Shown piece by piece: positions 24,950 through 33,590 of a stretch of 64,000 bases of DNA. Each line of letters starts with the position of its first letter. The stretch's first letter is position 1. The DNA lies in the NCBI RefSeq assembly GCF_031759225.1, contig NZ_CP134494.1, positions 2,292,501 to 2,356,500 of the forward strand, given 5' to 3'. The notes beneath the pieces are model-generated. The model was not told the origin of the DNA and ran no database searches. It worked only from the letters and a program-made list of their open reading frames with translations. The translations under genes were made by a program, and so were the position numbers. Origin of the DNA: Mesobacillus jeotgali (lineage in GTDB: Bacteria; Bacillota; Bacilli; Bacillales; Cytobacillaceae).

Positions 24950-25714
24950 ATGTTCCTTGAAACTAAGAATTTAACGAAGAAATTTGGCGGTTTGACAGCA
25001 GTGAACAGCGTTGATTTTACAGTTGAAAAAGGGAAGATCAATGCTATCATCGGACCTAATGGTGCTGGAAAGTCCACGTTTTTCAATTTAATCAGCGGCT
25101 TCCACCCTCCGAGCTCAGGCAGCATTATTCTGAAAGGCCAGGATATCACCAATATGCCTTCTAATAAAATAGCTGAACTGGGAATTGCGCGCACCTTTCA
25201 AACTACCAATCTATTTGAGCAGTCAACTGTGCTTGACAATGTGTTCGTCGGCCACAGATTAAGGACAAAATCAAATTTGCTGGATGCTGTTTTAAGATCA
25301 AAGAGGTTGAAAAGAGAGGAAGAACAATGCCGTGAAAAAGCTCTCGAAGTGATTCGATTTACCGGACTGGAAAAGGTTGCCGGGAAATTGGTTGGCAGCC
25401 TGACTCAGGAAGAGAAAAAGCGGACGGCCTTTGCGCTGGCCCTTGCGACGGAACCGGAAATTGTTTTTCTTGATGAGCCTGCAGCCGGAGTAAATCCTGA
25501 TGAAACCGAGGGGCTGGCACAATTAATGAAGAAAATGGTTGATAGCGGAATCACTGTCTGTTTGATTGAGCACAAAATGCAAATGATCATGAAACTGGCA
25601 GACAAAATTATGGTTCTAAACTATGGAGAGAAAATCGCAGAGGGCACTCCCGAAGAAATACGGAATGACTCCAATGTCATCAAGGCTTATCTGGGAGGGA
25701 GCGCCAGTGCTTAA
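24950..25714 (+). CDS. livG: LivG-type ABC transporter ATPase with degenerate signature motif
   Basis: 254-residue ATPase. Walker A GPNGAGKST, Q-loop RTFQTTNLF, Walker B IVFLDEP and switch His in LIEHKM are intact. The ABC signature reads SLTQEEKKRTAFA where LivG proteins have LSYG(D/E)QRR or LSGGQ, so the glycines are missing. ATG 24950 is right after GGAGGGG and two bases beyond livM; upstream in-frame Met codons lie inside livM. With the paired ATPase LivF carrying a normal LSGGQ, the heterodimer would have one standard and one degenerate composite site. Confidence 0.9.
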   Translation: MFLETKNLTKKFGGLTAVNSVDFTVEKGKINAIIGPNGAGKSTFFNLISGFHPPSSGSIILKGQDITNMPSNKIAELGIARTFQTTNLFEQSTVLDNVFVGHRLRTKSNLLDAVLRSKRLKREEEQCREKALEVIRFTGLEKVAGKLVGSLTQEEKKRTAFALALATEPEIVFLDEPAAGVNPDETEGLAQLMKKMVDSGITVCLIEHKMQMIMKLADKIMVLNYGEKIAEGTPEEIRNDSNVIKAYLGGSASA

Positions 25715-26414
25715 ACTGCAGGATGTTTCAGTAAAATACAGAAGCTTCACAGCTGTCCATAATGTAGATCTTGAAGTTCATCCCGGCCAAATCGTTGTTT
25801 TGCTAGGGGCGAACGGGGCTGGGAAAAGCACCATATTCAAGACGATCAGCGGGCTGAACAAAGCATCAACTGGAATTATCGAATTTGAAGGCGAATCTCT
25901 TAACAAACGTTCTCCTGATAAAATTGTCCAGTCAGGCATTGTCCAGTGTGCAGAAGGACGTAAACTGTTCCCTTCAATGTCAGTAGAGGAAAATTTGAAG
26001 ATGGGGGCCTATGTCCATAGAAAGCACAAGAAAGGGATAAAGCAGTCGATGAAACACGTATTTGAACTATTCCCGATTTTAGAAGAGAAGCAGGATGATA
26101 TGGCTGGTTCACTGAGTGGGGGCCAGCAGCAAATGCTTGCGATTGGCAGAGCACTCATGGCAAAACCGAAGCTGATGCTTCTCGACGAACCTTCCATCGG
26201 ACTCGCTCCGTTGATTGTTGAGCAGATGTTTGAAGTAATCAAAACGATCAATACCGAGGGTACTACGATTCTGCTTGCAGAACAAAATGCAAATGCAGCC
26301 TTGAAAATTGCCGATAAAGGATATGTTTTTGAAAATGGGGCGGTTGTGCTCGAAGGTACTTCAGACGAACTGTTCGCGAATGATGAGATTAAGAAAGCTT
26401 ATATAGGTGCTTAA
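25707..26414 (+). CDS. livF: LivF-type ABC transporter ATPase
   Basis: 235-residue ATPase with Walker A GANGAGKST, Q-loop VQCAEGRKLF, canonical signature SLSGGQQQM, Walker B LMLLDEPS and the H-loop region LLAEQNAN (LivF typically has Gln/Glu-Gln here). GTG 25707 is chosen because the protein begins VLKLQDVSV after GGGAGGGAG; it overlaps the end of livG by eight bases. Confidence 0.92.
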   Translation: MLKLQDVSVKYRSFTAVHNVDLEVHPGQIVVLLGANGAGKSTIFKTISGLNKASTGIIEFEGESLNKRSPDKIVQSGIVQCAEGRKLFPSMSVEENLKMGAYVHRKHKKGIKQSMKHVFELFPILEEKQDDMAGSLSGGQQQMLAIGRALMAKPKLMLLDEPSIGLAPLIVEQMFEVIKTINTEGTTILLAEQNANAALKIADKGYVFENGAVVLEGTSDELFANDEIKKAYIGA

Positions 26415-26501
26415 TACAACTTCTGTCTATAGGGAGGTGGTTGCGAAGCGGTCTACAATTTTAGTTCTGAATATTAAGAAAATAATTAAGGGGGAAAGCA
26501 A

Positions 26502-27701
26502 ATGAAGAAGCCTAAACTGTTATTAGTCTTAAGTGTGATGTTTGCTTTGATTTTCAGCCTTGCCGCTTGCAACAATTCTGAAAAAACGGATACTGGAGGA
26601 ACAGATGCTGAAGCTCAATCAGGAGAAGGAACGATTAATATTGGATATACAGGGCCGTTAAGCGGATCGGCAGCCTTTTATGGCGAACGTACCTTAAACG
26701 GTGTCCAAATGGCAGCCGAGGAAATTAACAATGCTGGCGGAGTCGAAGTAAATGGCAAGAAGTATAAATTCAATGTCGTCTCCCTGGATGACAAATATTT
26801 GCCGAATGAAGCCGGAGCAAATGCAAAGAGACTGATGCAGGAGAACAAGACGCCGATTATTTTCACACCGCACAGTGGCGGGGTAGCTGCAATGCAGGTG
26901 TTTAACCAGCAGGAAAAATTCATTATTGGTGCCTATACTAGTGAACCTAAGGTCACTGAAGGCGGCAATAAATTAACGGTCAGGATCCCTCCTCGTTATG
27001 ATGGCTACCTTGAGCCATTCACAAATTATACAATGGAGAAATTCGGCAAGAAAATCGCCTTCCTTCCTACTGCTTCACAATACGGTAAAGACTGGGCAGA
27101 AAAGCTGCAGCCTCACTGGGAAAAGGCAGGCGGGGAAGTAGTTTATAACTCTTCTATTGACTTCGCGAAAGATACAGATTTCTTTACGATCATAACCAAT
27201 GCTCTGAAGGAGAAGCCTGATGTATTATTTATCGGCGGACCGTCCGAGCCAACCGCTAAAGTTGCCAAACAAGCGAGAGAACTAGGCTTCAAAGGTGGAT
27301 TCATTGTCATGGACCAAGCTAAGTTTGATGAAATGAAGAAAGTAACCGGCAGCTATGACGTCCTTAATGGATCCATTGGAGTTATGCCGCTAGTAGATTC
27401 TGACAGTCCTGGCATTCCGGAATTCGTGAAGAATTATCGTGCCAAATATAATGAAGATCCAGGTTCCGAGGCTGGCCTGAATTATATTGCCATGTATGTT
27501 TTTGCTGAAGCGATAAAAGCAGCGGGATCTGTAGATGATCCCGAAAAAATCATGGAGCACATGCAGGACGGATTGGATAACCTGCCAGAAGACAAACATG
27601 TTTATGTCATTCCAAAGATTGACCAGAATGGCGGATTTGAAGGTGAGCTGATCGTTGCAGCAATTGAGGATGGAAAAGTCGTGCCTATCAAGGCCGATTA
27701 A
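26502..27701 (+). CDS. Periplasmic-binding-type lipoprotein of a HAAT ABC importer
   Basis: 399-residue solute-binding lipoprotein. The signal peptide ends in the lipobox FSLAAC at residues 20-25, followed by an acidic linker. The LivJ-type fold is recognisable from INIGYTGPLSGSAAFYGE, GVQMAAEEIN, NAKRLMQEN and a PSEPTAKVAKQA segment. It captures the solute outside the membrane for LivHMGF. Genes around it suggest a carboxylic or hydroxy acid rather than an amino acid, but this is inference. It is the last gene of the large catabolic region. Confidence 0.92.
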   Translation: MKKPKLLLVLSVMFALIFSLAACNNSEKTDTGGTDAEAQSGEGTINIGYTGPLSGSAAFYGERTLNGVQMAAEEINNAGGVEVNGKKYKFNVVSLDDKYLPNEAGANAKRLMQENKTPIIFTPHSGGVAAMQVFNQQEKFIIGAYTSEPKVTEGGNKLTVRIPPRYDGYLEPFTNYTMEKFGKKIAFLPTASQYGKDWAEKLQPHWEKAGGEVVYNSSIDFAKDTDFFTIITNALKEKPDVLFIGGPSEPTAKVAKQARELGFKGGFIVMDQAKFDEMKKVTGSYDVLNGSIGVMPLVDSDSPGIPEFVKNYRAKYNEDPGSEAGLNYIAMYVFAEAIKAAGSVDDPEKIMEHMQDGLDNLPEDKHVYVIPKIDQNGGFEGELIVAAIEDGKVVPIKAD

Positions 27702-27801
27702 TGAGGGCGTTGGGCGTAAGTATAGATGCCCAACTCCCTTATGGAAAAACGACTATCTCTCTCTGAACAGCCTAATCTAATGGAAATAAACCAAAATAGA
27801 T

Positions 27802-27834
27802 AGCGGCAGTTAAAATGACTGCCGCTATTATCTT
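27802..27834 (+). terminator. Weak hairpin terminator after the binding-protein gene
   Basis: AGCGGCAGT / ACTGCCGCT hairpin followed by a loosely T-rich TATTATCTTT. A second hairpin (GTTGGGC / GCCCAAC, about 27711-27736) sits just upstream without a T run. Confidence 0.5.
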
Positions 27835-27902
27835 TGCTTTCAAGTTTTCGAAACAATTACAATAGTGAATAAGAACTAGCATAAATGAAAGGGGGAGACT
27901 AC

Positions 27903-28706
27903 ATGAGTAATAGGGTCGGCATAGATGCTGGAGGGTCATTAATAAAGATTGCTTATGAGGAGGATGGCAGGTTTCATTATCGCAAACATACGATAGCAGA
28001 AATGGACGGTACATTAAATTGGCTGAAAACAGTTTTCCCGAATGAAATGATTTCACTGACAGGCGGGAGAGCCGGAATTATTAAAACCAGATTTTTTCCG
28101 GAAGCAGAGATTGTCGATGAATTTAGCGCCGCATGTGATGGTGCGAATTACTTAATGATGCAGGAAGGCTTGTCTAATGCCGAAAATTCCTTACTTATCA
28201 ATATTGGCACCGGCACTTCCTGGTTTAAAATGAATGGCGAAAGCTATAGCAGGGTTCTTGGCAGTGGAATTGGCGGCGGAACTTTTATGGGGATGGGAAA
28301 GCTTCTTGCTGATTCCAGCGATTTCGCAACTCTTGTCGGTTTGGCTGCAACCGGCGACAAAGGGAACCTGGACCTCCTGGTGAAGGATATCTATCATCCG
28401 GAAGAACCACCAATTCCTGGCGACTTAACTGCAAGCAACTTTGCCAAAACGGAAGAAATCAATTCAAGCTCTACAGCCGATCAAATGGCATCAATTCTAA
28501 ATATGATCGCAGAAACGATAACCCTTCTAACTCTCCAGACAGCAACTCTACACAACACAAAGAAGGTAATCTTCATAGGAAGTACGCTCACAGGCAATAA
28601 GCCATTGCGGAATAGCCTTGAGTTTTATTGTCAAATGTCGGGGCTGGATTCATACTTCCTGCAAAACGGGGAATTCAGCGGGTCAATTGGGGCTCTGCTA
28701 AAGTAA
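27903..28706 (+). CDS. coaW: Type II pantothenate kinase
   Basis: 267-residue type II (eukaryotic-like) pantothenate kinase, the first step of coenzyme A synthesis. The phosphate loop GIDAGGSLIKIAY opens the protein, LLINIGTGTSW provides the second nucleotide motif, and GSGIGGGTFMGMGKLL is typical of CoaW. ATG 27903 is used because AAAGGGGGAG lies about 7 bases upstream of it. Its place next to a CoA-consuming catabolic region may be coincidence or supply. Confidence 0.9.
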   Translation: MSNRVGIDAGGSLIKIAYEEDGRFHYRKHTIAEMDGTLNWLKTVFPNEMISLTGGRAGIIKTRFFPEAEIVDEFSAACDGANYLMMQEGLSNAENSLLINIGTGTSWFKMNGESYSRVLGSGIGGGTFMGMGKLLADSSDFATLVGLAATGDKGNLDLLVKDIYHPEEPPIPGDLTASNFAKTEEINSSSTADQMASILNMIAETITLLTLQTATLHNTKKVIFIGSTLTGNKPLRNSLEFYCQMSGLDSYFLQNGEFSGSIGALLK

Positions 28707-28740
28707 AAGAGAAGAATCCATTTACCGGATTCTCCTCTTC
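28707..28740. terminator. Bidirectional terminator between coaW and a convergent gene
   Basis: Inverted repeat AGAGAAGAATCC / GGATTCTCCTCTT between convergent stops. The T tract is short on the plus strand. Confidence 0.65.
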
Positions 28741-28761
28741 CTAAAGTGAAACTTAAGTCTT

Positions 28762-29778
28762 TTATCCTTTAAAAACATCGGAAACGATTTCGAAAGATTT
28801 CAATCTGGCTTTATGGTCAAATATTTGTGCATTGATGATCATTTCATCTGCCTGTGTTTCGTCAAGGAATTGCTGCAGCTTTGTTTTGATTGTTTCAGGG
28901 CTTCCAACAATTGATGACCCGATACGGCTATCCAGAAGCATTTTTTCATATTCGCTCAGCTGGTCACCAAAGTTCTTGACAGGCGGCAGCAATGGACTTG
29001 GATTATTCCTGAACAGGTTCAGAAACTGCTGCTGCATGGATGTTGCCAGGAACTCAGCTTCCTCATCCGTTTCAGCAGCAATCACGTTAACGCCCACCAT
29101 TGCGTATGGCTCTTGCAAAACATCTGAAGGCTGGAAGTTCCTTCGGTAAAGCTTTAATGCACCTAATGTATTTTCCGGTGAGAAATGGCTGGCGAATGAA
29201 AATGGCAAACCTAGTTGTCCCGCAAGCTGTGCACTGTAGCCGCTTGAGCCTAATAGCCAGATTGGTATACTCAAACCTTCACCTGGAATCGCCCTGACAC
29301 TGCGATATTGTGAATCCAGTTCCGGATTGAAATAGGCCCTAAGTTCATCCAATTGCTCCGGGAAGTCCTGGCCATCACTTCGACGTTCCCGCCTTAATGC
29401 ATAAGCCGTCACCTGGTCAGTTCCTGGAGCGCGTCCGAGACCTAGATCAATGCGGCCCGGGAATAGGGATTCAAGCGTCCCGAATTGTTCAGCGATGACA
29501 AGGGGAGCATGGTTAGGGAGCATAATCCCGCCCGACCCCACTCTGATGGAGCTTGTTCCGGCTGCAACATGGCCGATTACAACGGACGTAGCAGAACTTG
29601 CGATGCCTGGCATATTATGGTGCTCTGCTAACCAATAGCGGTTATAACCCCATTTTTCCGCATTCTGGGCAAGGTCAAGAGTGTTCCTAAGTGCATCTGA
29701 TGCTGTGCCGCCTTCAAGAATAGGAGCCAAGTCGAGCACGGAGTATTTTATATCGTTTAAACGTTTGTTGTCGGTCAT
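28762..29778 (-). CDS. Luciferase-like flavin monooxygenase (LLM class)
   Basis: 338-residue (beta/alpha)8 flavin-dependent oxidoreductase of the bacterial luciferase superfamily, MsnO8-like group. Typical features are [40 protein letters not shown] and [20 protein letters not shown] precedes the ATG. A paralogue with the same pattern lies at 43337. Substrate unknown; it is a single gene with a perfect 15-bp palindrome in its upstream region. Confidence 0.9.
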   Translation of the reverse strand: MTDNKRLNDIKYSVLDLAPILEGGTASDALRNTLDLAQNAEKWGYNRYWLAEHHNMPGIASSATSVVIGHVAAGTSSIRVGSGGIMLPNHAPLVIAEQFGTLESLFPGRIDLGLGRAPGTDQVTAYALRRERRSDGQDFPEQLDELRAYFNPELDSQYRSVRAIPGEGLSIPIWLLGSSGYSAQLAGQLGLPFSFASHFSPENTLGALKLYRRNFQPSDVLQEPYAMVGVNVIAAETDEEAEFLATSMQQQFLNLFRNNPSPLLPPVKNFGDQLSEYEKMLLDSRIGSSIVGSPETIKTKLQQFLDETQADEMIINAQIFDHKARLKSFEIVSDVFKG

Positions 29779-29845
29779 TTTTCATCTTCCTTCATTGAAT
29801 AATATTCACCGCCAGGATTATCATTTTTCCTATTCCCAGCGTTTA

Positions 29846-29860
29846 TACTATTCAATAGTA
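29846..29860. promoter_or_regulatory. 15-bp perfect palindrome upstream of the monooxygenase gene
   Basis: TACTATT-C-AATAGTA, about 70 bases upstream of the luciferase-like monooxygenase start. It is the right size for a MarR/DUF24-type repressor site on a redox gene, but the regulator is unknown. Confidence 0.4.
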
Positions 29861-29938
29861 ACAAGAATCTTTCGGTAATCAAAATAAAATGTTTGGAGAT
29901 TAAAAGAGAGGGGTGGGGAGGGATACGTGGAACAAGCC

Positions 29939-30673
29939 TTATCTTTTTAAAGATAGGTATTCATAAACCTCCCGCAAGTTCTGGTAGCCTTGCTCCCGGG
30001 CTTTTTTTATATAGAATGCCCAAATCTTCGCTGCCATTTTGGAATCTCCCAATGCATGATGCCTATTTTTCACTTCAATCCCGCACTCAAGGCAAATTTG
30101 TTCCAAAGGCAGGGGATTGACAATGGGCTGGAATATTCTAACCAAAAATGAAGTATCAATCACCCTGTGTTCAAAATTTAATCGTAAATGACTGCTTGTG
30201 AATTTCTTCATAAAGGCTTGCTCATGTGTTGCATGGTGAGCTACAAGTACTGAGCTGCCTATGAAATTTAAAAATTCCATCAGGGCTTGTGAAGTTTTCG
30301 GGGCAGTCAAAAGCTCTTCCTCAGTGATAGAAGTCAGGCTTAGGATATCAGGAGGTACTGAAATTTCAGGGTTGATTAATGAATAGAAGACCTCATTTTC
30401 AAGTATTGTGGAACCAATTACTTTTATAGCTCCTATAGAGATGATCCTGTCGCCTTTTTCAGGATAAAAACCTGTTGTCTCGAGGTCAAAAACTACGACT
30501 GGCAATTCTTCCAACGGACTGTCAAGGCTATTTACTTCCTTCATTTCTTTTTGCAGCTGTCTTAAAAACGACATTTGTTGTGGATTTGAGTGGGTTGGCA
30601 TTCCGGCATAGATGTTCGATCCGATCTTCCCGCTCATTTGCCGAAAGAAACGAATCATATCATTCATTCCCAT
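29939..30673 (-). CDS. DEDDh 3'-5' exonuclease (DNA polymerase III epsilon-like)
   Basis: 244-residue DnaQ-like exonuclease. ExoI is FDLETTG with the catalytic Asp and Glu, ExoII lies around LVAHHATHEQAFM, and ExoIII is HHALGDSKMAA with the His and Asp, giving the DEDDh set. A ~70-residue N-terminal helical stretch precedes ExoI. The gene starts 15 bases after the DUF294 nucleotidyltransferase. This pairing of DUF294 and epsilon-like exonuclease is known from many bacteria, but its role is not established. Confidence 0.88.
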   Translation of the reverse strand: MGMNDMIRFFRQMSGKIGSNIYAGMPTHSNPQQMSFLRQLQKEMKEVNSLDSPLEELPVVVFDLETTGFYPEKGDRIISIGAIKVIGSTILENEVFYSLINPEISVPPDILSLTSITEEELLTAPKTSQALMEFLNFIGSSVLVAHHATHEQAFMKKFTSSHLRLNFEHRVIDTSFLVRIFQPIVNPLPLEQICLECGIEVKNRHHALGDSKMAAKIWAFYIKKAREQGYQNLREVYEYLSLKR

Positions 30674-30688
30674 AAAAACTTACATCCT

Positions 30689-31648
30689 TTAAAGCAGCTT
30701 TCCGACATGTTCATAAAATTGTTCACCCACTTTAATCATCTCTTTTAATGCTTTCTTTTCATCTTTAGAAAGTTTATTGATATTAACGTAGTGTCCGGAG
30801 TCATAATCCCTATGACTTCCATGTTTCAGGCGATAGTCAAGCAACGCAGAGAAGGTATTGCCGTACAAAGATTTATCTTGATGCGATATCACGACGTCAG
30901 CTAAAAGGCTGATACGGGAGAGAGTCGGAGTTTCTTTTATCCCTTCGTAAAATGACAACAGTCTTGCTGCATTTACAAAGGGGAAAAACGCTGTCTCCTT
31001 TAGATTAATAGATCCAGTAAAGGCGCCATGAGATTCTACAAGCAGCTGACCAAGTACTCCGATCCCTTTTTTAAGAAACATTGTGTTATGAAGCATTCTT
31101 AACAGCAATTGTTCTCTTTTAACTTCAGCAAAGGCTTTTTCTTTCAAGATATTTAATAGACTATGATCGCCGTAGATGGTCCTGGCATCGGCAAATATAA
31201 GTAAATATCGAATTGACTCCCATGTCGATTCACCAGCCCAAAGTCCAAGTTGATTCTCCCAATCTTTCAGCGATTTACACCACAACGGATTGCTGGCCAT
31301 AACAGCGCCGGAACATTTTTTATAGCCAGCCAGCTCTAATCCTTCGGAAATCTCTTTACCTAACTTTAAAAAGTACTCCTGTGCATCATTACTGTTTGTT
31401 TTGAAAACAAGCCCGTGGTCCTGGTCACTCCAAATAGATTGCTCCATCCGCCCAGCACTGCCCATGACGAAGAAACAGAAAGGTGAAGGGGGGTTCCCAT
31501 ATTCTTTTGACAATTTGCTTACTGTAGCAGATATGACTTGATCATAGATCAAGTCATGGAAATGGTTTAATTGTTCATTGCTGAAAATTGCGTCAGACAG
31601 CCCTTTAACTCTTATTGCATTAATAATTGAATAGTCATCGAAGTTCAT
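30689..31648 (-). CDS. DUF294 putative nucleotidyltransferase (GlnD-like)
   Basis: 319-residue protein with a Pol-beta-type nucleotidyltransferase motif: FFVMGSAGRMEQSIWSDQDHGLVF, where GSxxR and DxDxG correspond to the GlnD active site, followed by a C-terminal helical DUF294 domain. It lacks the CBS or cNMP-binding domains that often accompany DUF294. ATG 31648 is proposed; AAAGGAGG is about 11 bases upstream, and the alternative GTG 31696 has no good ribosome site. It is between an ammonium transporter and an exonuclease, which suggests nitrogen-linked nucleotidylation (inference). Confidence 0.8.
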   Translation of the reverse strand: MNFDDYSIINAIRVKGLSDAIFSNEQLNHFHDLIYDQVISATVSKLSKEYGNPPSPFCFFVMGSAGRMEQSIWSDQDHGLVFKTNSNDAQEYFLKLGKEISEGLELAGYKKCSGAVMASNPLWCKSLKDWENQLGLWAGESTWESIRYLLIFADARTIYGDHSLLNILKEKAFAEVKREQLLLRMLHNTMFLKKGIGVLGQLLVESHGAFTGSINLKETAFFPFVNAARLLSFYEGIKETPTLSRISLLADVVISHQDKSLYGNTFSALLDYRLKHGSHRDYDSGHYVNINKLSKDEKKALKEMIKVGEQFYEHVGKLL

Positions 31649-31678
31649 AATTCGAACGTCCTCCTTTCTCCATTCATC

Positions 31679-31710
31679 AAAAGACGGCTGGCCCACAATG
31701 AGGGCCGCCG
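31679..31710 (-). terminator. Terminator (probably leaky) after amtB
   Basis: On the minus strand, CGGCGGCCC / GGGCCaGCCG (one bulge) is followed by TCTTTTG. The short T run would allow some read-through into the DUF294 and exonuclease genes. Confidence 0.6.
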
Positions 31711-31734
31711 CTTAATACATCGATCTTCAATAAT

Positions 31735-33054
31735 CTAATTGACAGATGGTTGCTGTGAACTTAAAGGGGGATTGGATTTTGAGGTGACATCCATTGATAC
31801 CTCAGCTGCTGCTTCCTTATTGACCAATTCCGGATACCCATAGCTTCCGTGTTCACTAATATCCAGGCCGATGATTTCTTCCTCTTCTGTTACCCGCAAG
31901 CCCTTCATTGTTACCTTCATAATCGATAAGATGATAAAAGATACTATGAAAGCGAAAGCACCTGAGGCGACAACTCCCAGCGCCTGAACTCCTAGCTGTT
32001 CAAAACCGCCACCATAAAACAATCCTGGATTCCCGACTGTGGCTAGCTCAGGAGTCGCAAAGAGTCCTGTTGATAGAGTTCCCCAAACACCAGCCGTACC
32101 GTGTACTGATAGCGCAAAGATAGGATCATCTATCTTTCTGCTTTCAAAGAAGCGAATACTGTAGAAAACAAGGATGCCAGCAATAAGCCCGATGACTACT
32201 GATGCCCAAGTATCAACAAAAGCACAGGATGCCGTAATGGCTACTAGACCTGCGAGTGCTCCGTTCAGCATCATTGGAACATCCGCTTTGCCTAAAACAA
32301 TCCAGGAGATGAGCATGGCTGCCACAGTACCAGCAGCTGCCGCAAGATTCGTGTTGAGAGCAACAAATCCAAAGAATGCTCCATCAACAGAAACGGTGCT
32401 TCCTGCATTAAATCCAAACCAGCCAACCCATAATAACAAAACGCTCAATGCTGTGAAGACCTGGTTGTGACCTTCGATATTATTAGCTGAACCGTCTTTA
32501 TTAAATTTACCAATACGCGGCTTCAAAAGAATCGTCGCTGCCAGTGCTGCCATTGCACCAGTCAAGTGGACAACTGTAGAGCCTGCAAAATCCTGTTTTC
32601 CATGCTCTGCAAGCCATCCGCCGCCCCAGATCCAATGGGCGATGAAAGGATAAACTAAAATTGAAAATAAAAGTGCAAAGACAAGATATACAGACAATTT
32701 TGCTCTCTCAGCAAATCCGCCAAAAGCAATCGTTAAGGATATCCCGGCGAAAGCCAGCTGGAACAGAAAGAATACAGCACCTGAAAGTCCTAAGCCCTCT
32801 ACATCATAGCCAGAATAGAAAAAGTCCGAGAAGCCCAGAATCGAGTTACCTTCCCCAAAAATAAGTCCATAGCCTACAGCCCAGAAAACGATTGAGGAAA
32901 TCCCAAATGTCAAAATTGTTTTTCCGGCAATGTGGCCGGCGTTCTTCATTCGTGTTGATCCTGTTTCAAGCAGGATGAAACCTCCAATCATCAAAATAAC
33001 CAAAACTGCGGAGATCATAACCCATAGGCTATTCATTAAAAATACCGTATCCAT
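31735..33054 (-). CDS. amtB: Ammonium transporter
   Basis: 439-residue Amt family channel with eleven hydrophobic spans. Conserved features are GGFILLETGSTRMKN near the N-terminus, the AFAGISLTIAFGGFAER segment, the pore histidine in VHLTGAMAALAA and the late SVHGTAGVWGTLS histidine. ATG 33054 is chosen as AAAGGGG lies 6-10 bases upstream and the 33072 TTG overlaps it. A perfect TnrA/GlnR box is 70-90 bases upstream, so nitrogen-limitation control is likely. No GlnK/NrgB gene accompanies it. Confidence 0.93.
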   Translation of the reverse strand: MDTVFLMNSLWVMISAVLVILMIGGFILLETGSTRMKNAGHIAGKTILTFGISSIVFWAVGYGLIFGEGNSILGFSDFFYSGYDVEGLGLSGAVFFLFQLAFAGISLTIAFGGFAERAKLSVYLVFALLFSILVYPFIAHWIWGGGWLAEHGKQDFAGSTVVHLTGAMAALAATILLKPRIGKFNKDGSANNIEGHNQVFTALSVLLLWVGWFGFNAGSTVSVDGAFFGFVALNTNLAAAAGTVAAMLISWIVLGKADVPMMLNGALAGLVAITASCAFVDTWASVVIGLIAGILVFYSIRFFESRKIDDPIFALSVHGTAGVWGTLSTGLFATPELATVGNPGLFYGGGFEQLGVQALGVVASGAFAFIVSFIILSIMKVTMKGLRVTEEEEIIGLDISEHGSYGYPELVNKEAAAEVSMDVTSKSNPPLSSQQPSVN

Positions 33055-33125
33055 TTTTTCGTCCCCTTTCAAATTGTGAATGTAGTTTGTATTCTCGCAT
33101 GTATTTTTTAATCATTCTACATATA

Positions 33126-33142
33126 TGTAAGAAAACCTAACA
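33126..33142. promoter_or_regulatory. TnrA/GlnR box upstream of amtB
   Basis: TGTAA-GAAAACC-TAACA fits TGTNA-N7-TNACA at every position. It lies 72 bases upstream of the amtB start, compatible with activation by TnrA during nitrogen limitation, as known for nrgAB in B. subtilis. Confidence 0.8.
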
Positions 33143-33152
33143 TTGTTTTTAC

Positions 33153-33187
33153 CAAAAAGAAAAACCCTCCAACCTGGAAGGTTTTAT
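33153..33187 (-). terminator. Terminator after tnrA
   Basis: Minus strand: AAAACCTTCC / GGAGGGTTTT (one G-T wobble) followed by TCTTTTT. It isolates tnrA from amtB. Confidence 0.75.
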
Positions 33188-33189
33188 GA

Positions 33190-33549
33190 TCAATACTTAC
33201 GGATGCCAAATCTGGCATTCAATTGTCCTTGAATCATTTTCTTATGAGCTTCTTCATCCGTCTGCTTCTTTTTCCGTACCATTTCCTGTCTAATCTCATA
33301 AGTTTGGACTCCGTCTTCAATTTTATTGGCAATCTCCACTAATTGCTCGACATCCAGGAATGAATATCTTCTGCTTCCGCCAGGAGTCCGGTCGGGAAAG
33401 ACTAATTTCCTTTCTTCATAGTATCGGATCTGACGTTCTGAAAGACCGGTCAACTCACTGACAATACCAATTGTAATCACTTTCTTTTCCTTGTAGGAGG
33501 AAGGGTCTGCAGCCAATTCATTCACCACACTTTTGCATTTTACTTTCAT
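33190..33549 (-). CDS. tnrA: TnrA, MerR-family global nitrogen regulator
   Basis: 119-residue MerR-type regulator. The helix-turn-helix and wing read IGIVSELTGLSERQIRYYEERKL, nearly identical to TnrA/GlnR. The short C-terminus ends in the GQLNARFG motif by which TnrA is captured by feedback-inhibited glutamine synthetase, which points to TnrA rather than GlnR. The start is unsure: ATG 33549 abuts a TnrA box and lacks a ribosome site, whereas TTG 33516 gives an N-terminus of the usual length. TnrA activates ammonium uptake and represses glutamate-related genes when glutamine is scarce. Confidence 0.9.
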   Translation of the reverse strand: MKVKCKSVVNELAADPSSYKEKKVITIGIVSELTGLSERQIRYYEERKLVFPDRTPGGSRRYSFLDVEQLVEIANKIEDGVQTYEIRQEMVRKKKQTDEEAHKKMIQGQLNARFGIRKY

Positions 33550-33550
33550 A

Positions 33551-33567
33551 TGTTATATTTTCTCACA
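33551..33567. promoter_or_regulatory. TnrA/GlnR box at the tnrA 5' end
   Basis: TGTTA-TATTTTC-TCACA fits TGTNA-N7-TNACA perfectly. It ends one base before the proposed ATG of tnrA, a placement suited to autoregulation or GlnR repression. It also argues that translation begins downstream at TTG 33516. Confidence 0.75.
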
Positions 33568-33590
33568 TGAAATATTGATTTGTAAATTGG

